DNA of 64,000 bases from CAWCDJ01 sp963796675 (GCA_963796675.1 CAWCMS010000003.1:1-64000), one strand, 5' to 3'. Shown: positions 48,687-57,748, counted from the stretch's first letter. Notes: generated by a model from the letters alone, not told the origin. A program made the numbers and translations.

Positions 48687-50162
48687 CTACGTTTTCAGCG
48701 AACAGCTTGGAACATAGCCGGGGTCCTGGTACTCAAACAGCTGGATTTCTCCTATGGACGTCAGCTCCTGCCCCAGAAACACCGCGAGTGCGAACGGGCC
48801 GTAAAAGAAGATCCGCGTTCTGCGGACGTTGTATTTCTTGAGGAGTTGGCCGAGGTTCTCGCGAACCGCACGGGCGAAGGCGATCGCATCACCCGCACCT
48901 GCTATCGCCTGCCCCCCTTGCGTCGGCGGAGACATGAAGACAAACCCTCTTGGAGGATTTCCGGTGCTTTCCACGTAACGGAGGATGTCCTGACGGCCGT
49001 CCCCCTTGATGTTCAACCCAAGTACGATATCCGTCCCGTCCGGGGTCCCTTCGGTTGCCTCCACGTGCACGTCATAAGGGCTGGTTGCGGGCGCATCTGA
49101 CCTCCAGGCGTCCTTTGACGGAGGTTGCGGTATTTCAAAGGCCCAGCCGCCAACCGTCGGGAAAACTGCTCCAAGAGCAACGCCCGTGGAGAGAGCGCAG
49201 CGGCCCCTGAAGCGGATCAGCCGCTCCTTGTGCTCCAGCAGAGCCTTTTTCTTCATGGCATGGAGCTCAGGAACAAGTTCGGTATTCCATGTCTGCGGAG
49301 GCGGCACATGGCGGGTTGCACGGTCGAAGTGGGCTGACCAATCGAGGGCATAGTCCGCCGGTGGTTCGAAGGATTCGCTGGTCCAGTTCTGCAGCCACAA
49401 GGTGATTTTCTTTTCTCCGGCTATTCCGGCCGCAACCGCCGCCCTCAAAAGAGCTTCTATTTCGGCTCGCTCCAGGACGATCCCCTTTTTGGCCCCGATG
49501 GCCCGCATGACTTCCGCAAAGGCCGGTTGCACCATCGCGCGGATCTTGTCGGCGTAATGAGGATGATTCAGCAGGCGGCTGATGAAATGATTGATCGCCC
49601 GCTCGTCATGGTGCATGTCGCCGTAGCCTACATCGATGGAAAACTTCGCGTAGATGAAGTCGATGTAGTCACCCAGCCCGGCTTCCTTAAGACGTTGGTC
49701 GAGTTCCTGCTTGGTCGGAGACAAGGCCTCCGGCTTGTCGTCGTAAAACGCCTTCGCGCCACGATACCTCGCGAGGCCGGTCTCAACCGGACGCAGCGTT
49801 GGCGACAGGGAGGAACACACGAGACTGAAGCACTTATACGTATCCGGAAGCCCGGAATCCAGCCGGACGAAATGTTCGAGTACGGCTTTCAGTTCCGCCG
49901 GCTGAACGTCATGGTCTTTCACCTGGATGTGGACGCGAGTGGATTTTCCCGCCTCCACGTAGCGAACGTCAATATCACCGGTGCCTTCGAAGAAGAGCTG
50001 ACGGAATGCTGCTTCCAGGAGCCACAGAGGAACATGGCAGGCCGCAAACCGCGTCTGGAAGTCAAACCCCTTCTCTGCATTCAAGCCGCCCATCATCTCG
50101 GGCGACAGGAGAGACCCCGGATTGTCGCGCACTTCATCCGGCTTTTTTGAGGAATCGGCCAT
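48687..50162 (-). CDS. cap4: Cap4-like CBASS effector: DUF4297 nuclease plus SAVED domain
   Basis: This 491-residue protein starts two bases after the CD-NTase stop. Residues ~25-220 match the DUF4297 PD-(D/E)XK-type nuclease: GGLNAEKGFDFQTRFAACHV, the acidic GTGDIDVRY and the VHIQVKDHDV strand (Q-x-K). The C-terminal ~170 residues match a SAVED domain, the receptor for cyclic di- or trinucleotides (LGLNIKGDGRQDILRYV, then RTRIFFYGPFALAVFLGQEL). In characterised Cap4 proteins, binding of the signal induces oligomerisation and dsDNA cleavage that kills the infected cell. It lies next to its predicted signal source, as in other CBASS loci. The gene symbol is by family resemblance. Confidence 0.85.
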   Translation of the reverse strand: MADSSKKPDEVRDNPGSLLSPEMMGGLNAEKGFDFQTRFAACHVPLWLLEAAFRQLFFEGTGDIDVRYVEAGKSTRVHIQVKDHDVQPAELKAVLEHFVRLDSGLPDTYKCFSLVCSSLSPTLRPVETGLARYRGAKAFYDDKPEALSPTKQELDQRLKEAGLGDYIDFIYAKFSIDVGYGDMHHDERAINHFISRLLNHPHYADKIRAMVQPAFAEVMRAIGAKKGIVLERAEIEALLRAAVAAGIAGEKKITLWLQNWTSESFEPPADYALDWSAHFDRATRHVPPPQTWNTELVPELHAMKKKALLEHKERLIRFRGRCALSTGVALGAVFPTVGGWAFEIPQPPSKDAWRSDAPATSPYDVHVEATEGTPDGTDIVLGLNIKGDGRQDILRYVESTGNPPRGFVFMSPPTQGGQAIAGAGDAIAFARAVRENLGQLLKKYNVRRTRIFFYGPFALAVFLGQELTSIGEIQLFEYQDPGYVPSCSLKT

Positions 50163-50164
50163 AC

Positions 50165-51037
50165 CTAACCCCCGAACCGCGATCCGAACAACTGCCTCCA
50201 GAGCTTCTTGCTTTCGCTCTCCGTAGGGCTGTTGAAAGCGCTCCGGGCGGTCTGGGCGGCTGCCTTGACCTGGATCATAAAATCATCGAATTCCTTAGCT
50301 GGCAGGCGCTTGGTCACGTTTACCGAGGCATATCCCGGATCGGAAATCGCAGGCACGATGCTGGTCCCGCGATAAACGCCGTAGCTGGTCTCTATCCCTT
50401 CAAGCACACTCACGATGGCACCTGCATGCGACGAAGGTGTTCCTATCGTCTTGTGGATCAGGGATTCCAATATGTAGGATTTGAGCTGGCAGGATTTAGT
50501 CGGAAGACGATCGCGCCAGGCCTTAAGCAGTTTCACCACCTGTACGAAATAGCCGTTCGTGATCTTGTTCCGGTCATTGCATGCGGCAATCTGTCCCTTG
50601 GGATGGGTCTGGACCCATTCCTTGGCATCCCTGTCCGGTATCCATAACGGCCCATCGGTAGAAGGGACGGGCGTGGCCGGAACAATGTCCAGCCAGACTC
50701 CGCCTTTGCCAGCCGCTCCTATCGACCTGCCCTGCGGGCGGACCTCCTTGTAGTAGTTGGTCAGGATGCCCTGCACCCAGCTCAGGAGTACTTCCGGAGG
50801 CGTTATCGTTTGGTCAATGTCCAGAATGCAGATGACGTCGACGTCGTTGATGTCATTAATCGCTGTGCGCCGCGCGTAAGAGCCGGAAAGGAACGTATCT
50901 TTGTGCGCCTCTTTCGACTCGCTGTCGGTTTTAAGCTCGTCCCTGACTTGCTCATGGGCGGCCTTGGCTGCTCCAATTTCATCGTCACCAGGCTGGATCG
51001 AAGATAGAAACGCCTTGAAATCGCTGGATAACTCCAT
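50165..51037 (-). CDS. cdnX: CD-NTase (cGAS/DncV-like nucleotidyltransferase) of CBASS
   Basis: This 290-residue enzyme has the polymerase-beta-like active site: GSYARRTAINDINDVDV (G52-S53, D65, D67) and a third Asp at D117 in GGVWLDIVPATP. CD-NTases make cyclic di- or trinucleotides when phage is sensed; the exact product cannot be told from sequence. The protein ends LFGSRFGG, a C-terminal Gly-Gly, which fits the target of E1/E2-type conjugation in type II CBASS. The E1-like gene ends six bases upstream and the Cap4-like gene starts two bases downstream. The symbol is a placeholder, since the clade was not determined. Confidence 0.85.
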   Translation of the reverse strand: MELSSDFKAFLSSIQPGDDEIGAAKAAHEQVRDELKTDSESKEAHKDTFLSGSYARRTAINDINDVDVICILDIDQTITPPEVLLSWVQGILTNYYKEVRPQGRSIGAAGKGGVWLDIVPATPVPSTDGPLWIPDRDAKEWVQTHPKGQIAACNDRNKITNGYFVQVVKLLKAWRDRLPTKSCQLKSYILESLIHKTIGTPSSHAGAIVSVLEGIETSYGVYRGTSIVPAISDPGYASVNVTKRLPAKEFDDFMIQVKAAAQTARSAFNSPTESESKKLWRQLFGSRFGG

Positions 51038-51043
51038 GGGTGA

Positions 51044-52528
51044 TCACTCCTCGATCGGTGCTGACATGGGCGCTGCCTGGGGCGCGTCAGGAATGGTGTC
51101 GAGGTTGCCCAGGTCAAGGCCATAGTTGGCGGCCATGCTCACCAGGAAGTCGCCGCATGCCGGGCATTGCGCATCCCGGTCGAAATAGATGCCGTACCAC
51201 CGGTTGATAGTCATCTCGTCACTGCTCTCGCTGAGCGGGGGCCAGTCCGAGTACGGCGTGCCGGGTTCCGGGCGATTCAGCCAGAGATACCAGGGTGCAT
51301 CATAGTCCCTGTCTAGTATTCGAAGCGTCGACGGTATGTCCCTAAGGAGTTCGGCCAATGCCAACTTTGCGACCATGTTTGCGATCGGCAATACGTCAAG
51401 CGACAAGCCGGGCTCCACAGCGACCGCCTGGTCACTGTAAGCGATACCCGCCGCATCCGAGGCCGACGAAATCTCTACATTGGCTGCCTCCTCTGGCATC
51501 GTCGCGACAAAGCACTGATGGCAGGGCGAGACTTTTGGGCGCACCCTTAACACCTGCCCCCCGTAAGCCCTCCGAAAAGCACCCCCGTAGATCGCGGGCA
51601 CGTTGGCTTCGACGCAGAGCTGATTGACCAGGAGCTTGCTCTGCCGGTTGTCAGTGCCGCAGACAACCACGCTTGATTCGGCGACAAGGTTTCTGAGTTC
51701 CTCCTTGGTCGTGAAGTCCAGATCCACAGAATGGGTGGTGACCTTTGCGTCGGGATTCTTGTCCAATATCAGGTCCTTCACGACGTTGACCTTCAGGCGC
51801 CCGACCTGGGAGATACCGCCGGGATGACGGACGACATTTCCAGCCGAAAGCCGATCACGATCCACAAGTGCGAAACGCCCTACCCCGCACTTGGCCAGTT
51901 CAACCGCGGCATGCGCGCCGCCCGTGCCGAGCCCGATGAAGAGAACCGATTTGTCGGCAAGGATGGTGGTCTCCAGGATGCCCGAACGGCGGGCGGAAAG
52001 TTCTGGCTGGACATCGGCAAAGACTGCGTTAACGGCGTCTGCCGATTGCTCCATGGTTGCCGATGCCTGGTATGCTGAACCGTCGGGAGCGAGAAATTCA
52101 GAAGGATTGTCGCCCGCCTTTCCAATCGGATTCAAATTGATGTGAAATGTGCCGCCCGCAAGGGAAGACTCTCGCCCTGCAAGGGAAATGAACCCTTCCA
52201 CCACCGTGTCGGCCGGTAGCGGACCCAGCTCGTACTGCGTGAACGCGTCACCATCATCCCAGGAGCTGAAGCGGCATGCCACGCCACCCTCGGCGAGGAG
52301 GCGGGGCCAATTCTGCCGCAGCCATGCGCTTGAAAGCGTGGCGATCGCGAACATGTCGGCATCCTCGGCCGTGATGTTGAGCGCGCGCGGGGGCTGTGAT
52401 CCTTCTGCCACAGCCACGATCGTCCGCTTGGTCTTGTCGTAGACCAGCTTCGTCTTTCCGGGCTTCCGCTGGGCGATCGCCTGCATCGCGTCGCGAATCA
52501 TCTGCTGTTGGGGGTCATTGGTGCTCAT
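51044..52528 (-). CDS. E1-like ThiF/UBA-fold activating enzyme of CBASS
   Basis: This 494-residue protein starts inside the E2-like stop (ATGA overlap). The first ~190 residues are a separate alpha/beta domain. A ThiF/E1 adenylation domain follows with SVLFIGLGTGGAHAAVELAK (nucleotide loop at residues ~199-204), RFALVDRDRLSAGNVVRHPG, and the zinc pairs CHQC and CPAC. In Cap2 of type II CBASS the E2 and E1 are fused in one chain; here they are separate genes. The enzyme should adenylate the C-terminal Gly of the CD-NTase and pass it to the E2. I cannot identify a catalytic E1 cysteine by eye. Confidence 0.8.
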   Translation of the reverse strand: MSTNDPQQQMIRDAMQAIAQRKPGKTKLVYDKTKRTIVAVAEGSQPPRALNITAEDADMFAIATLSSAWLRQNWPRLLAEGGVACRFSSWDDGDAFTQYELGPLPADTVVEGFISLAGRESSLAGGTFHINLNPIGKAGDNPSEFLAPDGSAYQASATMEQSADAVNAVFADVQPELSARRSGILETTILADKSVLFIGLGTGGAHAAVELAKCGVGRFALVDRDRLSAGNVVRHPGGISQVGRLKVNVVKDLILDKNPDAKVTTHSVDLDFTTKEELRNLVAESSVVVCGTDNRQSKLLVNQLCVEANVPAIYGGAFRRAYGGQVLRVRPKVSPCHQCFVATMPEEAANVEISSASDAAGIAYSDQAVAVEPGLSLDVLPIANMVAKLALAELLRDIPSTLRILDRDYDAPWYLWLNRPEPGTPYSDWPPLSESSDEMTINRWYGIYFDRDAQCPACGDFLVSMAANYGLDLGNLDTIPDAPQAAPMSAPIEE

Positions 52529-52989
52529 GCTGTCTCCGCCATAGTGCTAACGAACTCCGAGAGATTCCGGCCAGTCGCCACATATTGTTCATAGGCTTCA
52601 ATCCACAGGAGGCCTTTCAGGAAGACCTTGAAAAGTAGGATTCCCGAGTGCCATCGTGCCTCACGCCAGTGGCATATCTGAACCATCCCGTTCGACGACG
52701 GCTCCAGGGTGTGCATGTAGTGCGAAACGCCCAGCGACGCGAGCTTGCTGCCATCGCGCATCAGAAGCGGCAGCGGATCGGTGACATACAGCTGGGGACG
52801 CTGCTGGGGATATCCGGTGGGTATGGCGACGTAAAGACCGTAGCGATACCCGGCATTCGATGTCGCATAGCCGGAAGCGTAATAGGTGTCGGTAACCTTA
52901 TTGTGGTACACGCTGAACTGGGTGAATCCTTCACGTTGCAGCGTCTCGTGTTCGATGTAGAGCCGTTGGCGCTGTTCATTTGTCCACAT
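52525..52989 (-). CDS. E2-like ubiquitin-conjugating-fold protein of CBASS
   Basis: ATG 52989 (MWTNEQRQRLYIEHETLQR) is chosen; it lies 14 bases inside the end of the HTH-JAMM gene and gives 154 residues, while a longer frame to 53058 is antisense-like. The fold reads as E2-like: VAIPTGYPQQRPQLYV (the beta-sheet and Pro-rich turn), HTLEPSSNGMVQICHW with the candidate catalytic Cys at residue 106, and a terminal helix LLWIEAYEQYVATGRN. It would receive the CD-NTase from the E1 and conjugate it to a target. Its overlap with genes on both sides supports tight stoichiometry. Confidence 0.75.
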   Translation of the reverse strand: MWTNEQRQRLYIEHETLQREGFTQFSVYHNKVTDTYYASGYATSNAGYRYGLYVAIPTGYPQQRPQLYVTDPLPLLMRDGSKLASLGVSHYMHTLEPSSNGMVQICHWREARWHSGILLFKVFLKGLLWIEAYEQYVATGRNLSEFVSTMAETA

Positions 52990-54250
52990 GACTGCCGCCC
53001 CCTGCGCCCGCTTTGGCGGATTGATATACCTTGACAATGCCCGGAATGTCCGCCGCAACCAGGTTTACGGATTTCTTAACAGGCTCCGTCGTGCCGGCAG
53101 TGCGGTTCATGCGATGAATATCGAGCACTGCCATCGGCCATGTCGACCCCAGGGCAAAGGCAAGATATTCGGCGCCTTTCAGCCGCGCGACGAGGATCGA
53201 GCCGAAGCCGGTGACGTGATGTTCAACCTCGTCACCGCTCTCCCCTTGCAGAGCCGCCGCAAGCTGCGTGAGAACTCGTTCGCGCGTTGCCGAATCCACA
53301 TCCGACGCCGCCTCCAATGCGGGTGGAACAGCCTCCGATCCGATGCGGATGCGCTGCAGCGCGACCTTTTCCCATGCCGAGAGGTCTTGTTCGGGCAGCA
53401 CCTTTCGCGCGATGAGCGCCTGGCGAATCGGGCTCAGGCCGGGAAGCACCTTTAAGCGCAGAGGCAAGGGGCCGTCGCTTCGCAGGGTGAGATCGTAAAG
53501 CCAGGGGTGAATCCTGACGAACGGTTCACCGCGCGCGTCTTCGAGCGTCACGATGATCTCCGCCATCGCCGTGAACTGGTTTCGCGCGGCAAGGCCAAGA
53601 ATGCGCTTTTGGTCTCCGCCGCTCGGCGAGGAGAGTCCCAGCCGGTGATGCGAATGCCAGTCCCCGAAATAGCGCAGTGCCCAGTCCTCAGCGAGGATTC
53701 CACTAAGTTGCCTCAGGTAATCAACATCCAGGCGAAAGTGCGCGTGGTTGCGCTCCGCATTCGGGCCGGCTTTGGTCGCCAGAAGAATCGTCGGAGCTTC
53801 GTTCCAGCGGCCAAACAGATCGCCTCCGGTCTCTATCGTCCAGGCACAGGCCTCGGCGCCGATCGCCCGCAACTCGGACTCCCAGATGAGTAACGAGCCT
53901 GTCGCTGCCTTGGGGGGCGTGCGACGGCTCATGAAACGGGCGAGGCGCTGTATCAACATGTCGGACTCCGGTGAGGCGCGAAGAGAACGCAGGACAGCCG
54001 TAAGCTGCGGCCGTTCCTCGATCCAGTCTCGAAGATCCGGCGCTAGTCTGACATCGCTCGCGACGAGCTCCTCGGCCGAGATACCCAGGGCCGAGGCGAT
54101 CTTGGCTTTAAGCTCCGCGCTGGGAATGCGCCGGGAGGCCTCAATGTCCGCGACATAAGCGGGAGTCACCCCGATGTGCACACCGAGTTCCCGGAGCGAC
54201 CATTTTCGGGCCAGGCGCCGCGCCTTTATGATTTCTGCGAGTTCCGGCAC
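52976..54250 (-). CDS. HTH-XRE/JAMM (JAB1-MPN) fusion protease, first gene of the CBASS operon
   Basis: GTG 54250 gives 424 residues. Residues 1-65 are an XRE helix-turn-helix (SLRELGVHIGVTPAYVADIE). Residues ~120-260 form a JAMM metalloprotease: Glu140 in ETGGDLFGRW, and FGDWHSHHRLGLSSPSGGD with H199, H201 and D213 as zinc ligands. The C-terminal 150 residues are alpha/beta and unassigned. JAMM proteins of type II CBASS (Cap3) cut the CD-NTase conjugate. Fusion to a phage-repressor-type HTH, together with a palindrome over its promoter, suggests one protein that both reverses conjugation and represses its own operon. This gene heads the operon and overlaps the E2-like gene. Confidence 0.85.
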   Translation of the reverse strand: MPELAEIIKARRLARKWSLRELGVHIGVTPAYVADIEASRRIPSAELKAKIASALGISAEELVASDVRLAPDLRDWIEERPQLTAVLRSLRASPESDMLIQRLARFMSRRTPPKAATGSLLIWESELRAIGAEACAWTIETGGDLFGRWNEAPTILLATKAGPNAERNHAHFRLDVDYLRQLSGILAEDWALRYFGDWHSHHRLGLSSPSGGDQKRILGLAARNQFTAMAEIIVTLEDARGEPFVRIHPWLYDLTLRSDGPLPLRLKVLPGLSPIRQALIARKVLPEQDLSAWEKVALQRIRIGSEAVPPALEAASDVDSATRERVLTQLAAALQGESGDEVEHHVTGFGSILVARLKGAEYLAFALGSTWPMAVLDIHRMNRTAGTTEPVKKSVNLVAADIPGIVKVYQSAKAGAGGGSHVDK

Positions 54251-54256
54251 AATTCC

Positions 54257-54287
54257 ATTCTATGACAACATATGCATATGCTGTCAA
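54257..54287 (-). promoter_or_regulatory. CBASS operon promoter with palindromic operator, apparently leaderless
   Basis: On the minus strand, -35 TTGACA (54287-54282) and -10 TAGAAT (54262-54257) are 19 bases apart. A 24-base near-perfect palindrome at 54263-54286 (half-site TGACA, centre CATATGCATATG) covers the spacer and most of the -35 box. Six bases (GGAATT) separate the -10 box from GTG 54250, so the message should begin at the start codon. Confidence 0.7.
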
Positions 54288-54372
54288 GATGTGCGCGGCA
54301 TTACAAGTAAGCTATTTATTAATAAATAGTTTACGGGAGAGGATTAAGGATCTCGGGCCGCCACGACATGTG

Positions 54373-55386
54373 CTATTGCGAAAACAGCGGATCGTCGGTG
54401 GTGCCGCCATAGACACCGCGATACGGCAACTCCGGCCCGTGCTCCTGTTCGGGAGATTTCTTTCGATCGCGATAACGTTTTGCTCTTCGCGCGGCGGCCT
54501 CGCGCTGGCACTTGATCCTGGGGCAGTAGTTGAATCCTCGCCGGATGACGAGCCGCTTGGGTTGGTATTCCTTGCCGCACGCCACGCAAAGGACCTGGCC
54601 GTCCAGGGCTTTGGCTGCAAGCGCGATCTGCACCGCGAGTTCTCCGAACAGGTCCGCGCCGGTCCAGGTCAGCCCCGTGGTGAGGTCGTCTATCGTGGGC
54701 TTGACCCGCCCCAGTTTCAGCCAGGCTTCAATTGCATCCCGCAGGCAGGATGTGTGCGCTCCGAGAGAACCGGCCGGCGAGGCGCGATCGTGTAGGAGTT
54801 TGCCCCAGTCCTCCTTGCTCCCGAGGCGTGCCCCCTGCAGATCGGCCGCAATGGCCAAAAGCGCCTTCCCCTGCGCGGAGAAAAGCCTCCAGGTCGCCAG
54901 GGCTTCGCGGCCGGTCGGAGCGCATTGACGCGGGTCCTGATGAAACCAATGGCGAATGCCGGCGGGCGGTTTCGGTATCTGGGGCGGAAGACGCAGAGGA
55001 GCCCCCAGTGAAAACTCATGGCAAGACGGCAGGTTGTGGGCGCAGAGTTCCAGCACGCCCCAGGTCCGGGCGTATTTCACAATGGCGTCGTCGCCGCTGT
55101 CGCAGAGCAGGATGAACTCGTCGAGTATGCCGCGTCCCGCCTGCTCGGCCTGACGCCTGGTGACGATGGCTTCCCTGGCAATTTCGCCGTCGAATATCCA
55201 ATGGTTGCCGACGCGCTTCGGCGGGGCCTGTTTCCAGATCAGGTGGCCCTTCTGAAGACGCACGTCGGTCACATAGGTCCACCTCCTGCGCAAGTCGATG
55301 GGACGGGTGATCCGATCCGATCCCCGGGTGTTGCGGACGGAATCCAGCCGCTCCCGGTCGTATTTTGCAGCGTCACGCAACGTCAC
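54373..55386 (-). CDS. Hypothetical protein with a C-terminal CGNR-like zinc finger
   Basis: The 337-residue protein has a C-terminal motif VLCVACGKEYQPKRLVIRRG then YCPRIKCQREAAARRAKRYR, a CxxC plus Cx4C zinc finger followed by a basic helix, as in CGNR proteins that bind DNA. The N-terminal ~260 residues are helical (ILDEFILLCDSGDDAIVKYA, FGELAVQIALAAKALDG) with no known motif. It is separated from the CBASS operon by ~120 bases that hold that operon's promoter, so it is a separate unit. It may be a regulator of the defence island. Confidence 0.6.
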   Translation of the reverse strand: MTLRDAAKYDRERLDSVRNTRGSDRITRPIDLRRRWTYVTDVRLQKGHLIWKQAPPKRVGNHWIFDGEIAREAIVTRRQAEQAGRGILDEFILLCDSGDDAIVKYARTWGVLELCAHNLPSCHEFSLGAPLRLPPQIPKPPAGIRHWFHQDPRQCAPTGREALATWRLFSAQGKALLAIAADLQGARLGSKEDWGKLLHDRASPAGSLGAHTSCLRDAIEAWLKLGRVKPTIDDLTTGLTWTGADLFGELAVQIALAAKALDGQVLCVACGKEYQPKRLVIRRGFNYCPRIKCQREAAARRAKRYRDRKKSPEQEHGPELPYRGVYGGTTDDPLFSQ

Positions 55387-55465
55387 GCTTAATTCCTGCC
55401 TCCGGCGGATATCTTACTACACAATCGAACCAGGACGCGCGTCACCGGCGTCAGAGGGTAAGCGA

Positions 55466-55816
55466 ATGAAGCGTATGAACGAAGGTGTCGTGTATTTTGA
55501 CCTGACGACCGGAAGGCCCGCGGACGTTGCAAGCACGCTGCGACGCAGGGTCAGCGCCTATACCAGGGAGGATCGCGTGGGCAGGTTCAAGATAGGAATC
55601 ACCAACAACCCTCACGGCAGGTTCTCCAACGGTTATGCCCGCGACTATGACCAAATGATCGTGCTCTACCGGAGCTCATCACTCGATTCAGTGTCGCAGG
55701 TGGAATGCGATCTCATCGAGCACAACGGCGAGATTACGCGTAACAGGATAGCGGGCGGCGGCGGCGATTACGGCGAGCCTCCCTACTATTTATACCTCGT
55801 CGTCCGGTACAGGTAG
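55466..55816 (+). CDS. GIY-YIG-like small protein
   Basis: ATG 55466 (MKRMNEGVVYFDLTTGRPA) follows gagggtaag, a good SD; longer upstream frames are antisense-like. The 116-residue protein has GRFKIGITNNPHGRFSNGY then DYDQMIVLYRSSSLDSVSQV, which resembles the GIY-YIG fold (Y-K-I-G-x-T, then Arg). The usual catalytic Glu may be the one in VSQVECDLIEHNGEIT. GIY-YIG proteins cut DNA in repair, homing and restriction. It is divergent from the zinc-finger gene. Confidence 0.6.
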   Translation: MKRMNEGVVYFDLTTGRPADVASTLRRRVSAYTREDRVGRFKIGITNNPHGRFSNGYARDYDQMIVLYRSSSLDSVSQVECDLIEHNGEITRNRIAGGGGDYGEPPYYLYLVVRYR

Positions 55817-55889
55817 GTGCATCATGGCAGGAGGCGTGGCACCACGGAATTTTCGGAAAACGCCCCCGATGGCGGTCGCCAATGGCGGT

Positions 55890-57136
55890 TCACGGCCCCT
55901 TACCCTCCCGCGGCAACGCTTTCTCGTCCTTTCGAAGGCGTCTCTCCGCCTTGGCGAAGAGGCGCGGTATGTCTTCGCCCAGAGTCACCATCATCGCGCC
56001 CACCACGAGATCGTCGAAATTGGGTTCCTGCATGCACACCAGCACTGAGAGTCGGGTCAGGGTGATGGCCGCGTTCTGCCCGGGCTCGGTGAAACCGGCA
56101 TTGCTGCGGCCGGCGAGGAACAATTGATAGTCGAGAAGCCCGAGCCGGACAAACATACTCTTGATGCCGGCATGAATGTTGTCGTTGCCCATCTGGTAAT
56201 GTGCCCGCATGTCCGCGCGCCCCGCCGCGGCTTCCAGATCGGCAAAGGTCGGCCGGTTGTTCTTGAGATGAAAGGCGGCCCATCCGTAATCCGTGGTGAA
56301 CGGCTTGCCGTACTTGGCAAGTACTTTGTCATAGTTCCGCTGGATTTTCTTCTGCTCGCGCAGTGGCAGGGGCCGGTATCCGAGCTGCTTGCAACAGGCG
56401 AGATATTTGTCCATCGCCCGCTTCGATTCGACGAACTGATGGGCAAGATAACGCTCGGCAATGTCCTCGCCATGCTGGGAGATGACAGTGGCCACGACTG
56501 CAATCTCATGCAGGGTTCGCCAGCGCGCCATGGCGCCGTCGGCAAAACCGTTCTCCAGCAGGCAGGCGATTTCGTCCGTAACCTGGCAGGCCCGCACCAG
56601 ACAGTCGGATCAGGAGCTTCTCATCTTTTCGGGTTTGTGCGGTTTCGGGCTTCTTCGCGTTTAAGAGCCTCCTGGCACCATTCGCGCGACATTGTGAGCA
56701 CCATCCGGAGTTGGCCGATGGCCGGACCCCAACGTTCCCGGAGCCTGTCGCGGAATCCATTCAGATCCTTTTCCTGCAAGGCATGTTCGTTCGGCCAGCG
56801 CTCGCGGAGGGTTTTCAGGACGGATCGCGGGCGCTTTTCTGCGCAACGTCCGGCAGGATCGTCGGCAGTTGCATGGCGCAGAAGTCCTCTATCGCCTTTG
56901 CGATCTCGTCGGTATCGGCCTGGGTAAAGGTGAGCGTGATGTTTTTCGTGAAGATTGCGGCTGTCGAACGTGAACGGCTCGGGACTCCCCGCCATAAAAT
57001 GCGCCGCCATTTTTTCCGAAAAGCCCCTGGGCGGCTCGATATGCTGTTCCTTGAGTTTCCTGTCAATCAATTTCTGAAGGAACAGCGCAGGCAGGTTTGC
57101 CGTGACCTGTTCCAATGCCTGATGCAACGTGTTCAT
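55890..57136 (-). CDS. DUF5677-family protein, frameshifted at three places
   Basis: ATG 57136 (MNTLHQALEQVTANLPALF) follows cagggaat, an SD-like stretch. The frame is N-terminal to ~FTFDS (frame A), then shifts (frame B, IFTKNITLTFTQADTDEIAK to PDVAQKSARDPS), returns (frame A, LKTLRERWPNEHALQEKDL) and shifts again into frame C with the DUF5677 core GFADGAMARWRTLHEIAVVA then GEDIAERYLAHQF. Shifts that return to the first frame suggest paired indels. DUF5677 proteins are abundant in defence and accessory regions and have no assigned activity. Total ~410 residues. Confidence 0.7.
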
Positions 57137-57310
57137 ATTCCCTGCTCTTGTTCCTCGAGCGGACTTGCCCCGGCGGCGCGGCCTACCGCGAAGGTTCGTG
57201 AGCCCCGAATCGGACCACCCGTCGTCCAGAACGCATGGTACGCCTTCGCCCGGATCCGGTAAGCACCATAGCATCCCGAAATCAACAATGTCCAATGCGT
57301 AGCTGGAACG

Positions 57311-57571
57311 ATGGTCCCGTGTGGCACAAAGGTGAGAATTCAGCCGTTCCTTGGAACTGCCACGAAACGCTACGCAGAATGGTTTGCTCTGATGAAGCGG
57401 CGAGGAAATCGAAGGACGGCAGTATCGTCGTCTGGCGGTCTAACGAGGCAGTACCGCAGCGTCCGGAAAGCGCAGTCTCGGCACCAGCCTTGGCTCAGCG
57501 CAGAAGCTGAAGAATTCAAGCGATTCGAGAGCGAACTGGTATCAGCTCTCGCAAAGGAGAAAACACAATGA
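57311..57571 (+). CDS. Small hypothetical protein
   Basis: This ORF of up to 86 codons ends with a helical stretch (SAEAEEFKRFESELVSALAKE) that has real coding character, but no clear SD or start; the first ~50 codons may not be translated. No function can be assigned. Confidence 0.3.
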   Translation: MVPCGTKVRIQPFLGTATKRYAEWFALMKRRGNRRTAVSSSGGLTRQYRSVRKAQSRHQPWLSAEAEEFKRFESELVSALAKEKTQ

Positions 57572-57748
57572 CGCCAAAAAGCGGGATGGCTTGCTCGCCA
57601 ATTCGAGAGAGCGAACGCGGATATTCGGGAATGGCCAACCTGGATGCGTATGGAAGCAGGCTTTGCGGAACCGAACACACCGAAAACGGATCAGCCTGCC
57701 AAGGTCGAAGCCCAGCCAATAAACCAGCAGGTGTCCCAGAAATAAGAT
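57572..57748 (+). pseudogene. Possible continuation or second small reading frame
   Basis: Directly after the stop at 57569-57571 the same frame continues with protein-like sequence (FERANADIREWPTWMRMEAG, then a tail to a stop near 57745). It could be a separate start-less ORF or part of the preceding gene broken by one stop. I give it low weight. Confidence 0.25.
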
